Shown: piece by piece, positions 11,865 to 22,257 of the stretch
How positions within the stretch are numbered: position 1 is the stretch's first letter
How the letters are laid out: each line of letters starts with the position of its first letter
NCBI RefSeq assembly: GCF_907164915.1
Contig: NC_061868.1
Coordinates: 29,321,819-29,385,818, forward strand
DNA from: Impatiens glandulifera
Lineage: Eukaryota; Streptophyta; Magnoliopsida; Ericales; Balsaminaceae
Length of the DNA: 64,000 nucleotides
Reading direction: 5' to 3'
Notes under the pieces: generated by a model
Told to the model about the DNA's origin: nothing
What the model saw: the letters and a program-made list of their open reading frames with translations, nothing else
The model's database searches: none
Program-made: the position numbers and the translations under genes

Positions 11865-14480
11865 TTAACCTCTGAAATTGCTTGGCTCACTTGAATCAGC
11901 ATCTTTAAACTGGGATTCAGACAAATTCTGATCTAGTGGTGGGCAGTACTCCAATGTACACCGCCCAGATAGATCCATTACATTAACCTCAAAAGAGGGG
12001 GAGAGCATCCTCCCAACAGCTTTAACATGAGAAATGCTGAAAGACAACACAAATTCACTAAATCAAAATTGTCTCCAAGCTTAGTTAAATAAATGTACAT
12101 AAAATAAGTTTATAACAAGGAAATAGGTACAAACAAAGCTTAAGAAGGGGACATTTGTATCTGTTGTATTGGGTTAACAAAAGAAAGAAAATGAGGGCAA
12201 AAAGAAATCAAATTATAAACTAAAAAATGTTTTACATAAACTCCTATGTTACAATGAGGATGCATTTGTTTTTGTGGAGGGCAATCATGTAAAGAAGACT
12301 TTGTTTCAGTTATGCGTTCATGTTCATGTTTTTAGTGATAATAAATCTCTATCTCTAAGGGTTATTTCGCACGATGTCCAAGCCTTTCCCGTTCTCCTTT
12401 TCCCCTCTTTCTTTTTTCTTGAATTAGTGTTAATATTGCAAGATCGCTTTCATCACACTACTAAGACAAGCTTTAACTTTAAAAAAACTAGGTGTTTACC
12501 TTTTCTTATAGACCATGGTATTTTCTCTCAAGCAGACTAGCACAACATCCAGTCACTTCACTTCAATGAAAGTGTTTTCAGTGGGAATCAAACCTCTTAG
12601 TTCAACACTCATATCGCTTGAACTACGTGAGTGGGTAAAATCTAGTAAATGCACTTCTTTTTTTCTATAGATAAAGGTATCGATGGGCCTTGTGTAATGT
12701 AGCTGTAGTTAAGTCTGCATTGAAGTAGCTCTTTTTCTATTTGAAGATCTACCTATACTATAGATAACCCATCTTAGCCCTATTAGAGTTGAATTTTGTC
12801 AATCAAGGCCCCCTCAAAAAATTCTAACTTTACAGCTATCCATAAATCTTAATATAGTCATAGAAGGTCATAATTAAGCCTATTAACATATTCATGTTCA
12901 TATTTTTACTAATTTTCAACAATCTAACTCTTTATTTTCAAGTTCTTTCCACATAACCATCACAAAACATTATGCCTACCATTCTATGGATCTATTTTTA
13001 TAACTAATAATGATTAGAGTGCCACTATAGACTTTCAAAGTACAGTTATAAGATTTTGGAGTGCAACAATCGTGAAGCTTTTATCACACATGTTGCCAAC
13101 TAACATTTGCAAATATTCTAAATATATTTTTCTAACAAATCTTGAAATGGCATGGACCAATGAGATGCGTCCAAATAAATGAGAAGTGTATAAGAACTAA
13201 ATAGGAAATTAAGGATAGCAAAAGCCTACCATATGTAGTATAAACCATCCATCTCCTGTCTCTGAACTCTACCCAAAAGCTCGATTTGCAAAACTCCACC
13301 AATACAGAGAACAGGCTCGGGTAGACTGAATTTTTGAAGACTATTCTCCTACAATTTCACCATAATGCAGAAAATGAGAGATCTACTTACCAATTATGGC
13401 ACCCAAATAGGAAAAAAAATAGAAATAGATCAAAATTTTAGTATTAAAACCCAATTTACATGACAGAAAGAAATCACCCTCAAATTTGTTCCACATTTCT
13501 ATCTGAAACTCAAATCTGTTTTAAAATTAAGTCAGTAATATTACTCAAATGACCTGTATCATTGGAAATTCTGGCGAAGTGTAAGTCCACACAAAGTTAT
13601 CGTTTGTATAGTTCCCAACCCAATATTCTCCTCTCATCAGAACATCCATTTCCCTGGAGCTCTTTGGATGTCCCATCTTAAACCGAACTGATTTTGCCGA
13701 ATATACAGGGAAGCCATACTGAAAATATGCTGAAACATGAACAGATTTCTTTAATCGAGAAGAAAAAAAGGTATTGCAATGAAATATCTACACTAGAAAA
13801 AGAAAAAAACAAATAAATTCCAAAACTGACCTTGAAATGGTTGGACATAGATTTCAGAGATAATACACAAATTTGCAGCCAACTTATAAACCAATGCCTC
13901 AGGAACAGTAGGATCATCTTCACCTTCACTCGACCAATATGATGCTCTACGGTCAACCCTATCGCTCGGCTCCAATGTATTCTCAATGGTTTCGTCTGGG
14001 TAATTATCAGTGCTGGAAGCAACAATTGCTTGTGAGATACAACTTTTATCTGAGGATCGTTCAAGACCATGAGCCATACAAGCATAGACTCTGTGATTTC
14101 GATTCAGATATTCCCAACCCAGAGTATTACACAGCATCTCTTCAACTGGTTCTATAATATTCTTAACTTGGATTGACTTGATAAAACTCGATAAGTCGGG
14201 AAATAGTGTAACACAAAGATTCTTTGCTAAACCATTTTCAACAACTGCAGAGAGGATCATGTCACATAAAAAAATAAAAAATAAAAAATAAAAATTAGCA
14301 TATGTTGCATATGTCAAATGACAGCAAAGTCAAATTTGAGGCTTCTAGGTTACCAAATCTTTGCCAGGATCTTGAAACTGCAGTAGCACGAACAAGATCA
14401 GATGGGTCATCCAAACACATGAGTATCTTGCTGGATATGTCAGGTCCAAGAAATTCGATGAAGTCTCCAATTTTCTCCAT
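11865..14480 (-). CDS. F-box protein, At4g00755-like, five coding exons
   Basis: The exons, inferred by eye from GT...AG sites and an unbroken frame, are 14480-14354, 14244-13831, 13729-13554, 13348-13230 and 12036-11865. They sum to 1008 bases, or 335 residues. The N-terminus carries the F-box (SSKILMCLDDPSDLVRATAV, then SRSWQRF), which docks substrate receptors to SKP1 in an SCF ubiquitin ligase. The rest matches the family of Arabidopsis F-box protein At4g00755: SSTDNYPDETIENTLEP, RRASYWSS, VQPFQAYFQYGFPVYSAKSV, MGHPKS, FVWTYTSPEFPM and HVKAVGRMLSPSFEV. The real start is the ATG at 14480, because the in-frame codon three bases upstream is TTG. Intron 4 is 1.2 kb. No lesion is seen, so the gene looks functional. 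Its substrate is unknown. Confidence 0.9.
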
Positions 14481-14808
14481 CAAAACTAAACTCTATGTGG
14501 CCAAGCGGCAAGGAATTCATCGAGAAAACAAAAAATATAAAGAGTATAATGAGTTGGTATTTCAAAAAAGAAGAAAATTCCCATCGTACCAAACCTAATT
14601 CACAAGATTACGTAAAGGGTATGCAAAAGGGTAAACCACTGTAACATTTGATTCTACGAAATAAACCAAATTTTGCGAATTCCCAACAATAAGTCTGATT
14701 TCTATAGTCGAAAAAGACATATTTTTAATCTGGTAACTGGAGATTAAGAAAAGGGATCTCAGCGCAAGGATAGAACAGAAAAGGGGTATAAACGAAAAGA
14801 CAAAGTAC

Positions 14809-14900
14809 CTCGTCGAAGAGAACAACAGAGATCTATTGCAACTACAAGCACCACAGAGAGAGAAGGTTGAAGATTGAGGTGAATCAGTTTTCGGACAACC
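14809..14900 (-). other. Candidate 5' UTR exon of the F-box gene
   Basis: On the minus strand a GAG|GTACTT donor sits at 14809/14808, and a plausible acceptor (CACATAG) ends at 14493, 12 bases before the ATG. This suggests a 316-bp intron in the 5' UTR. The outer end of this exon is a guess. MULE A begins only 27 bases beyond it. Confidence 0.4.
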
Positions 14901-14926
14901 TACGCTTCTGGTGGGTTTGGTCGTTT

Positions 14927-15075
14927 GAGAAATTTGATGAAATAACCATCATAAGAGGGGTTATTATCATATACAGCATGCCTTTACTAATTTTTTCATT
15001 TATAACTTTTTGTCAAGGCAAAAGGTTTTTACCCTTTAATTAAAAAAAAAAATTGATTTTCTATTACATCGTTTT
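14927..15075 (+). repeat. Left TIR of MULE A
   Basis: It aligns with the MULE C left TIR over about 140 bases, including the ATAACCNTCATAAGAG foldback and a degenerate copy of the CTTTTTGTCAAGGCAAAAGG palindrome. It ends in a poly-A run followed by TTGATTTTC. Confidence 0.8.
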
Positions 15076-15263
15076 CCTTCTCATTTCCCTCTCTCTCTCT
15101 CTCTTTTCAACTTCCCCTACCCCGAAGACGACCGATCAAGCCGAAGACGACGACGACGAAAAGCCCCCAAAACATCGACGACGTCCTCTCCCCCGAACCC
15201 CGACGAGCCCCCGACGACAAATAAGAGTCTTCGACGAGAATCAGAACTCCAGAATATACTATT

Positions 15264-15320
15264 CGCCTGCGACAGATGCACTGTCGCCTGCGACAGATGC
15301 ACTGTCGCATGCGACAGATG
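15264..15320. repeat. 21-bp foldback repeat, array 1 of MULE A
   Basis: About 2.5 copies of a 21-bp unit whose core CTGTCGC-NN-GCGACAG is an inverted repeat with a 2-base centre, joined by TGCAT. It lies just upstream of the DUF1985 start codon, in the leader or leader intron. Confidence 0.85.
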
Positions 15321-15382
15321 TCTTATTTCCTTTAAAGAAGTGGTATTTACTTTCATTATTCTGACTTAATGTTTTTTTGCAG

Positions 15383-18300
15383 ATGGCACCAACCAAATGC
15401 AAAACCAAAACGGTAATTAAGAACTTTCTTGGGCGTGTTTCATTGAAATCTACTTGCACCTGCTTGTTGAAGACCAAGAACAAGTTTAATCACTTTGGTC
15501 TTATGGAAAGGGCTATGAAAAGTCAATTTCAGTATCTATTGAAAGCCCCGACTGTAATTTTCTCAGGAACAATAATCCACCAGATGTTGATCAGGAAAAG
15601 CAGCTCCAATTCGAAGGGAATAACTTTCTTAGTCAATGGTCAGGAGCTGTACTGGGGCATGAAGGAATATGCCTTGGTGACAGGCCTAAATTTTGGAAGA
15701 TTTCCTGTGATCGAAAACTGGCACGTTGAAGAATGTCCACCCCTAGTCCATAAATATTTTGGTGGCAAAACAGCTGTTAGAGTGACAGAGGTTCAAATAG
15801 TTTTCCTCAAATGCTCTGAGAAGGAGGATGCATGGAAGCTTGGGCTCATCAACCTTATTTACCAGTGTCTTTTTGGATCTGATAATAGGAAGAGTGTATG
15901 TTTGAAAATCTTCAGCATGGTGGAGGACATGGAAATGTTCCTTCAATTTCTATGGGGAAAGGTGTCATTCAATTCAACCTTGAAGGGTATTGACAAGGAC
16001 ATGAAACATCTTCGGCAGCTATATGTGGAGAAGAAGGAAACCTGCAAGGGGAACTGTGATGTTGCTTATACTATTAGTGGGTTCGCCACAGCCTTCCAAG
16101 TTTGGACATATTTGGTTATGAAGACATTTGTCCCCAAATTTGCGGATATGATCGAGGAACAACATATATGCCCAAGGATATTACTCTTTATAGCCTTCAG
16201 AAGCAACACCAACACTAGCCAAGAGGTATCCAATGCCCTTTTCAAATGCAATGTGTTTAACAAGATTGATGAGTCTGAGGAGGAGAAGAGGAACTACTGT
16301 GGGGAAGACTTTGAAGAAATGGGAGATTACATTTATGATGATTTATTTGAAGTGGATGGTAGGAAGAGAAAGATAGAAGATGGCAGTACTCCCAAACCGA
16401 CGCCCAAGAGGAGAAAACCAATTAAAATCACACTAGCCAAGAGGACCGAGAAGTCATTTAGTGATGAATCTAGCCAAGACAGCTCTCGGTCTACTATTCG
16501 TGAATCTAGCCATGTCCCTTCAGCAACGAGTCCTCAAAAGAAAGAAGACAATTCTCCAACTAGCCAAGACAATCGGGTGACTCAAGCCCAGAATGATGTC
16601 AAGTTTGATGAGCTGAGAAAGGATATGAAGGAGCTGACAAGGGATGTGAAGGAGCTTAAAACTTAAATGAAGGTCATTAAAGAGGATCAACGTGTTATGT
16701 TCAATCACATAATCAAATTATTGGGTGAAATAAAACAACAACAGAAAGAAGTTGTTGCTGATGATGATTTAGTGGAGAAGGGTTTGGATATGAACAAAGA
16801 TGCTCATGATGTTGTTGATGATGGGCTAAATGATGTTGTTGATGATGGGCTAAATGATGTTGTTGTTGATGGGCTAAATGATGTTGGGTTGGAGGATGAT
16901 GTTGATGATCTGCTGAATGAGAAAGAAGATGCTGCTGATGAGAATGATGTTGTTGATCGGTTGAATGAGAAAGAAGATGCTGCTGATGGGTTGGAGATCA
17001 ACAAAGAATCTGATGAGAATGATGTTGTTGATGGGTTGGAGATCATAAAGAATGATGATGATGAACACAAAGATGATACTGTTGTTGATGAACACAAAGA
17101 TGTTGTTGTTGTTGATGGGTTGGAGATCAACACAGAAGCTGATGATGATGAAAACAAAGATTCTGCTGTTGTTGATGGTTTGGAGATCAACAAAGAAGCT
17201 GATGATGATGAACACAAAGATTCTGCTGTTGTTGATGGTTTGGAGATCAACAAAGAAGCTGATGAGAATGAAAACAAAGATGTTGCTGTTGTTGATAATG
17301 AGAATGAAAACAAAGATTCTGCTGTTGTTGATAAGAATGAGAATGAAAACAAAGATGTTGATGTCGTTGTTGAGAATGAAAACAACAAATTAGCTGATGA
17401 GGCTGAGTTGGGAAAGAATGAGTTGGCCACGAAGAAGAAGAGGAAGGTAGTTTTGACCAAAAATAGGTTGCAGTAGTTGGGCAAGAAAAGGAAGATGGAG
17501 TCGGAGAAGAAGAAGGATGATGAGGCTGAGTTGGGAAAGAAGAAGGATGATGAGGCTGAGTTGGGAAAGAAGAAAGATGATGATGTATTAGAATTGACTC
17601 CAACAAGATTTCAGGGACATAGTTTTCGGAGAAAGAAGAAGTCCACACAATTGGGGAACTACACAGATCCTAATGGAAAATCCTTTAAACTCATTGATCC
17701 AGTAACTGTCAATCCTCTTTTAGATTATGATAGTGAACTGATGGATGAGTTGAAACACTAGCTGAAGCTGCAAGATAAAGACAAGATAAATCTACTTTTT
17801 TTCTATGCTGGTCGAGATTTGTTTAACAGAATGTTGAGGCCTCAGAATTGGCTACATGATCATGTAAGATTTTGTTGATGAAACTGTTTTTGTTGATCAA
17901 ACTGTTTTTGTTGATCAAACTGTTTTAAAGTGTTGTAATTTGATGTGGGCTGGGTATTGTATTAACAGAAGGACAAAGAGAAATAGCAGGAATGCATCTA
18001 TCGCAGGCGGGAAATGCATCGTCGCCTGCGACAGATGCACTGTCGCCTGTGACAGATGCAATTCTGTTCTTAATTCATTTGATGTTCTGTGTGCTTAATT
18101 CATTTGATGTTTTGTGCTTAATTCATTTTCTCGATTATGTCGCGTGAGATAGATGTAGCATGTTACATTCTTAAAAAAAGGGTTGCCAATTTCCCCAAGA
18201 CTTATCATCCGATAGATTTCTCAATATGTGACTGTAATGTCTCTATGAGGTTGTCGTTACGTTATTCAATGTTCTCCAAAAATCCACAAACATACGAATT

Positions 18301-18783
18301 CGACAATGACTTGATGGAATATTTCATGGGTGATGAACGAAAATTTATGACTTCTTGGATCATTGTAGATAAGGTATATTTCCCTATGAATCTGAATATG
18401 AAGCAATGGGTCTTGTGTGAGGTACAACTACAAGATTGGTGCATCAATGTTTATGACTGCGAACAGGGATTTATCGAAAAGAATCAGTATGACAAGTTCA
18501 TGAAACCACTATGTGAAATGATTCCATATCTGATTCTAAATGAAACGACCGAGTTTGACAGGATCAAGTATCTTAAGTTCAGTTTGAAGGAATGTCATAT
18601 GTTGTAATACCACACCCAAGAGTCCCCAAATGCACCAAGAGTGGAGACTGTGGTCTTTTTACAATCATGTATTTGGAGTACCTTATTGCCAAATTGGATA
18701 TATCAGTTGTGACAACAGAAAACATGGTTTTTTGGAGACAAAAATGGGCAGTTAGGTTATTCCACCATATAATAGACCCATAG
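15383..18783 (+). pseudogene. DUF1985-Ulp1 (C48 cysteine protease) accessory gene of MULE A, broken
   Basis: The ATG at 15383 directly follows a TTTTTTTGCAG acceptor. DUF1985 spans roughly 15480-16260 (GITFLVNGQELYWGMKEYAL, TGLNFGRF). A long acidic repeat region follows (VVDGLEINKEADDDEHKDSA type), then a basic block KKKRKVVL. The Ulp1 domain lies at about 18150-18783, with the nucleophile in SGDCGLF. In-frame stops are at 16664 (TAA), 17474 (TAG, where MULE C has CAG) and 17759 (TAG, where MULE C has TGG). A frameshift lies near 18590. The catalytic His of the usual HWV motif is Gln (KQWVLCEV). Such genes belong to the Kaonashi (KI-MULE) type described in Arabidopsis. They are Ulp1-like desumoylating-protease relatives of unknown role in transposition. 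Confidence 0.85.
17999..18062. repeat. 21-bp foldback repeat, array 2 of MULE A
   Basis: Three imperfect units (CGCAGGCGGGAAATGCATCG, then CGCCTGCGACAGATGCACTG) lie within the presumed intron between the linker exon (donor near 17863) and the Ulp1 exon. Confidence 0.8.
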
Positions 18784-18942
18784 AAAATGGACATAATTTA
18801 GCTATGTATTTTTGAATGTAAACCATATATATTTTGAATGTAAATCATATGTATTTTTGAATGTAATTTAGTTAGCAGTTGTATTATTTTGAATGCAAAT
18901 GGTTATATAATTTAGTATATATATAATTAAGCACAGAACATA

Positions 18943-19178
18943 AATGCATTTGTCGCAGGCGACAGTGCATCTGTCGCAGACGACAGTGCATCTGTCGCAA
19001 GCGACGATGCATCTGTCACAGACGACAGTGCATCTGTCGCAAGCGACGATGCATCTGTCACAGACGACAGTGCATCTGTCGCAAGCGACGATGCATATGT
19101 AGTAGGCGAATAATACTTAATCGCCTGCGACAGATGCATTGTCGCCTACGACATATGCACTGTCGCCTGCGACAGATG
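18943..19178. repeat. 21-bp foldback repeat, array 3 of MULE A, between convergent genes
   Basis: About eight units in one orientation (GTCGCAGGCGACAGTGCATC) are followed by a break (GTAGTAGGCGAATAATACTT) and about three units in the opposite orientation. The array separates the ends of the two convergent genes of MULE A. Confidence 0.85.
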
Positions 19179-19378
19179 CATTCCTGCTATTTCTCTTTGT
19201 CCTGCTGTAAATAAAATACACAATCCACATCAGATGACAACACTTAACAACAGATGACAAAAACAGTTTGATCAACCAACAAAAACAGTTTGATCAACCA
19301 AAAAAAACAGTTTGATCAAAATACAAAAACAGTTTGATCAAAATACAAAAATAGTTTGATCAAAATAAAAAAGTAGTT

Positions 19379-20298
19379 TCATGCCAAAGATTGGGCACTT
19401 GATTGTGAAGGTTGTGTACTAGTTTGTGTTGGTCTTGCAGTAGATGGTGCAGGCATCACTGCTGAGCATGTTGCTCTGTTATGACCTAGACCGCCACATG
19501 AGCCGCACCGTCTCCGTTTTTTACGAATCTCACCTTGTGATGATCTACGTTTTGTTGTTGGTCGTCCTTTCTTAATCTTCACGGGGGGTTTTAGGCAGAC
19601 TCGTTTCTTGATATGTTCGGGAATATCCCAAGCTTCATTATGATGAAAAACTGGATAACATGTCTCCGCATATGCCATGCACCACGATTCAGTTGAGTAA
19701 AACTTGAAAAATTATACAGTGAACATAACATAAATTGAACATAACATAAATTGAACATAACTTATGGAACATAAATTCTCTAACCTTGCGCACAACTCAT
19801 ATGAAACCGATTTCCGGAAACGGGCAGCAGTCAGGGCATGCGTATAAGGAAGACCGGATACATCAAATACCCTACAAGTACAAGTTCGACCCTTGAAGTC
19901 AACTTGAAAATCAAATACACCGTCATGCACATGGAACTGAAATCGATTAAGTGGATAAACGCTGTAGAATCTAGTATTTTCGCCTTCCTCACGTAATAAC
20001 TTTTCATAATATGTAGATAAATGTTCGTTGTGGTTGGTTGATTTTTCTCTTCTATGATAAAACCAATCTTGTATTGTGAATCTTAAATAGTCAGCTAATG
20101 TTGTTATGGGATATTTCTTAGCTTCTCTGCACTGACTATTAAAACTTTCGGCGTAATTACTTGTCATTTGATTGTATCGCGAACCGGGGAAAAAAGTACG
20201 ACTCCATCTCTCCACTCCAGTTTGTTCCAAATATTCAGCAATCCTAGGGTCTTTAGTTATGATCTTGTCAAAATGCTTTTGAAACGTGGACTCGGTGT
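19379..20298 (-). pseudogene. MULE A transposase, C-terminal half only
   Basis: The first visible exon runs from 20298 to 19795 and encodes YNQMTSNYAESFNSQCREAK (with the catalytic Glu region) and the SWIM zinc finger CTCRVFDVSGLPYTHAL, where the usual Cys before Thr-His is Tyr. The last exon (to 19379) encodes the zinc knuckle CGSCGGLGHNRATC. The splice acceptor between them reads CAA where MULE C has CAG, so splicing is probably lost or shifted by one base. The N-terminal DNA-binding and first catalytic Asp regions are deleted. Confidence 0.88.
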
Positions 20299-21201
20299 TC
20301 CAAATATATTTATAGAGATTATTTTATATATGTATATACATACATCTATGACTTCATTCGAATCCTTTGACTTTCATCCTTAAATCCTCATTCTTTTATG
20401 TATTTTTTTCATTGCAAAATGTTGTTCGGTTTTATATAAATTATTTGTGTAAGATTTATAAGTTAACATTATTAAAATAAAGATGCTGTAAAGATATAAA
20501 AAGAATATTATTTATATATAAATATAGTAAATAAAAATAATATTATTTAAATTTTTAAATTGGTTTTAGTTGTTAATAATTAAATTTAAATTTAATGTTT
20601 ACGGCATAATTTTAAATTCATCGAGTATATATAATTTAAAAAATAAAAGAAATATGTAATGTTAACAAATCAATTATATAAATTGAAACATCCATTAGAT
20701 AGGAAAGAAAAATAATTTTAAAAAAAATCATCAAACATTTAATTTTAAATTATATTATCAATCAAATTATATAAAATTTTATTCGAGTTTAATATTCTTT
20801 ATTATTATATACTCATTTGAAAAATAAAAATATTAAAAAATTATTTAATCAATTCATTTAAATTTTTATATTTTTATATTTATAATAATTTTGATTATTT
20901 AATAATAAAATTTAGTAAAATAATAAATAAAAAATAGAAAAATGATTAAGTTGTTGGTAATAAAAGTGTTGCAGAGTGACAAATTTTTGGGTTCCCTCTA
21001 CCTCTCTTTAACCTTATTTTTATAGAATGAGAAGCTGCGTGTCAAGAAAAATAAAGAGAGACATGAGTCTTGAGACTTTTCTTTATATCTTATGTTTTTA
21101 TGTATATTATGTGATGATTAAATTCGAATTGAAAGGTGTCTCTTTAACTATTCTTTCCAATAAAAAGTATTTGGTACCGTCTTGGCCCCCTACCTAGTAA
21201 A
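20299..21201. other. AT-rich spacer between MULE A and MULE B
   Basis: No coding sequence or repeat I can support is present. It holds the right-hand scar of the MULE A truncation at its left edge. Confidence 0.6.
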
Positions 21202-21690
21202 GCGAAATTTGATGAAATGGCCCCTATAACAGGGGAAATTCCAAAAAAAGCCCGCGCCTGCTAATGTTGGCTAAAAGGGCCCTTTTGCCCTGCGAAATGT
21301 TAGAACTACCCCTCGGGCGCTAGATTTTACGCTCATTGACACGAATTACCATTCACGTGTTTCATCTAAAAACGCGTGAGTTCATTAACGCGTTTTAGAT
21401 GAAACGCGTGAATGGCAATTCGCGTTTTTCAATTAACGAGAATTCTCATCCACGCTTTTCATCTAAAACGCGTTGATCAACTCACGCGTTTTTAGATGAA
21501 ACACGTGAATGGTAATTCGCGTCTTTAGTCTTATATATAACTTTTGGCTCTAATTTAAAACAAAATCTCCCCGATTCTCCCTCCCACCCCGACTTCCAAA
21601 ACTACGTCTTCTCAACTGCCGACTTTCCATTCCGACTTCCTTCAACATCATCGATCAAGATCATCGTTCCTCGTCCAACATCATCGACTT
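21202..21690 (+). repeat. Left TIR of MULE B
   Basis: It matches the reverse complement of about 45612-46132. It contains two internal foldbacks built on CATCTAAAACGCGT and its complement (21351-21412 and 21447-21512), a TATATATAA box near 21531, and a C/T-rich leader ending near a GTGAGTTT donor (21744). The TIR therefore probably supplies promoter and leader to the inward-reading gene. Confidence 0.85.
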
Positions 21691-22257
21691 TCCACCGTCT
21701 CTTCGACATCATCGTCTTTCCACCGTCTTTTCGACATATTCCGGTGAGTTTAGGGCTTAAGGGTTAGGGTTAGGTTTTGATGTATATTATATCGTTTATA
21801 TTAATTGATATTGATGTATTTAGGGTTTAAGGTTTGGTTCTGGTTTCGTTTATGTGTGTAAATGATTTTAGGGTATATGACGAGTATTATATCAGTGTTC
21901 TTATTCTGCATGCATGCATTTCACGTTTATTCATTCATTTCTCGTTTAAGAAATGACATTTTCGTGTTTGTTATGTTCTTGTGAAGAAATGGTATTTTTG
22001 TGTATTCTTTGATTGTGTAGGCTTAAGCTTTAACTTTTACTACTTTACTGCACCTTAATAGAATTCCAATGAGGCATGATGAGTTATTATATTAAGAAAT
22101 AACACATCATATGCTTAATGTATTTAGAACTGTCCATTACTGCACCTTAATGTATTACTGAACATTTACTGCACCTTAATGTATTAAGAAATTTGCAAGC
22201 ATTTCTCAATGGTTAATTCGATTTGCTTACTCCCATGTTGTTCCTTGTTTTGTAGAT

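Larger units (their letters stand above)
14927..20298. mobile_element. MULE A (Mutator-like, DUF1985/Ulp1 type), truncated on the right
   Basis: The left end (GAGAAATTTGATGAAATAACC) matches the TIR of MULE C at 50072. Inside are a rightward DUF1985-Ulp1 gene, a foldback repeat array and a leftward transposase gene. Homology to the MULE C transposase stops abruptly at about 20298, in the middle of the catalytic domain, and no right TIR follows. The element therefore lost its right end by deletion and cannot move on its own. Confidence 0.88.

Noticed and set aside
12274..12540. 88-codon open frame on the plus strand
   Set aside because: It lies within the large fourth intron of the F-box gene on the opposite strand and has no motif.
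16804..17484. 226-codon Ser/Thr-rich open frame on the minus strand
   Set aside because: It is the antisense shadow of the acidic repeat linker of the MULE A accessory gene.
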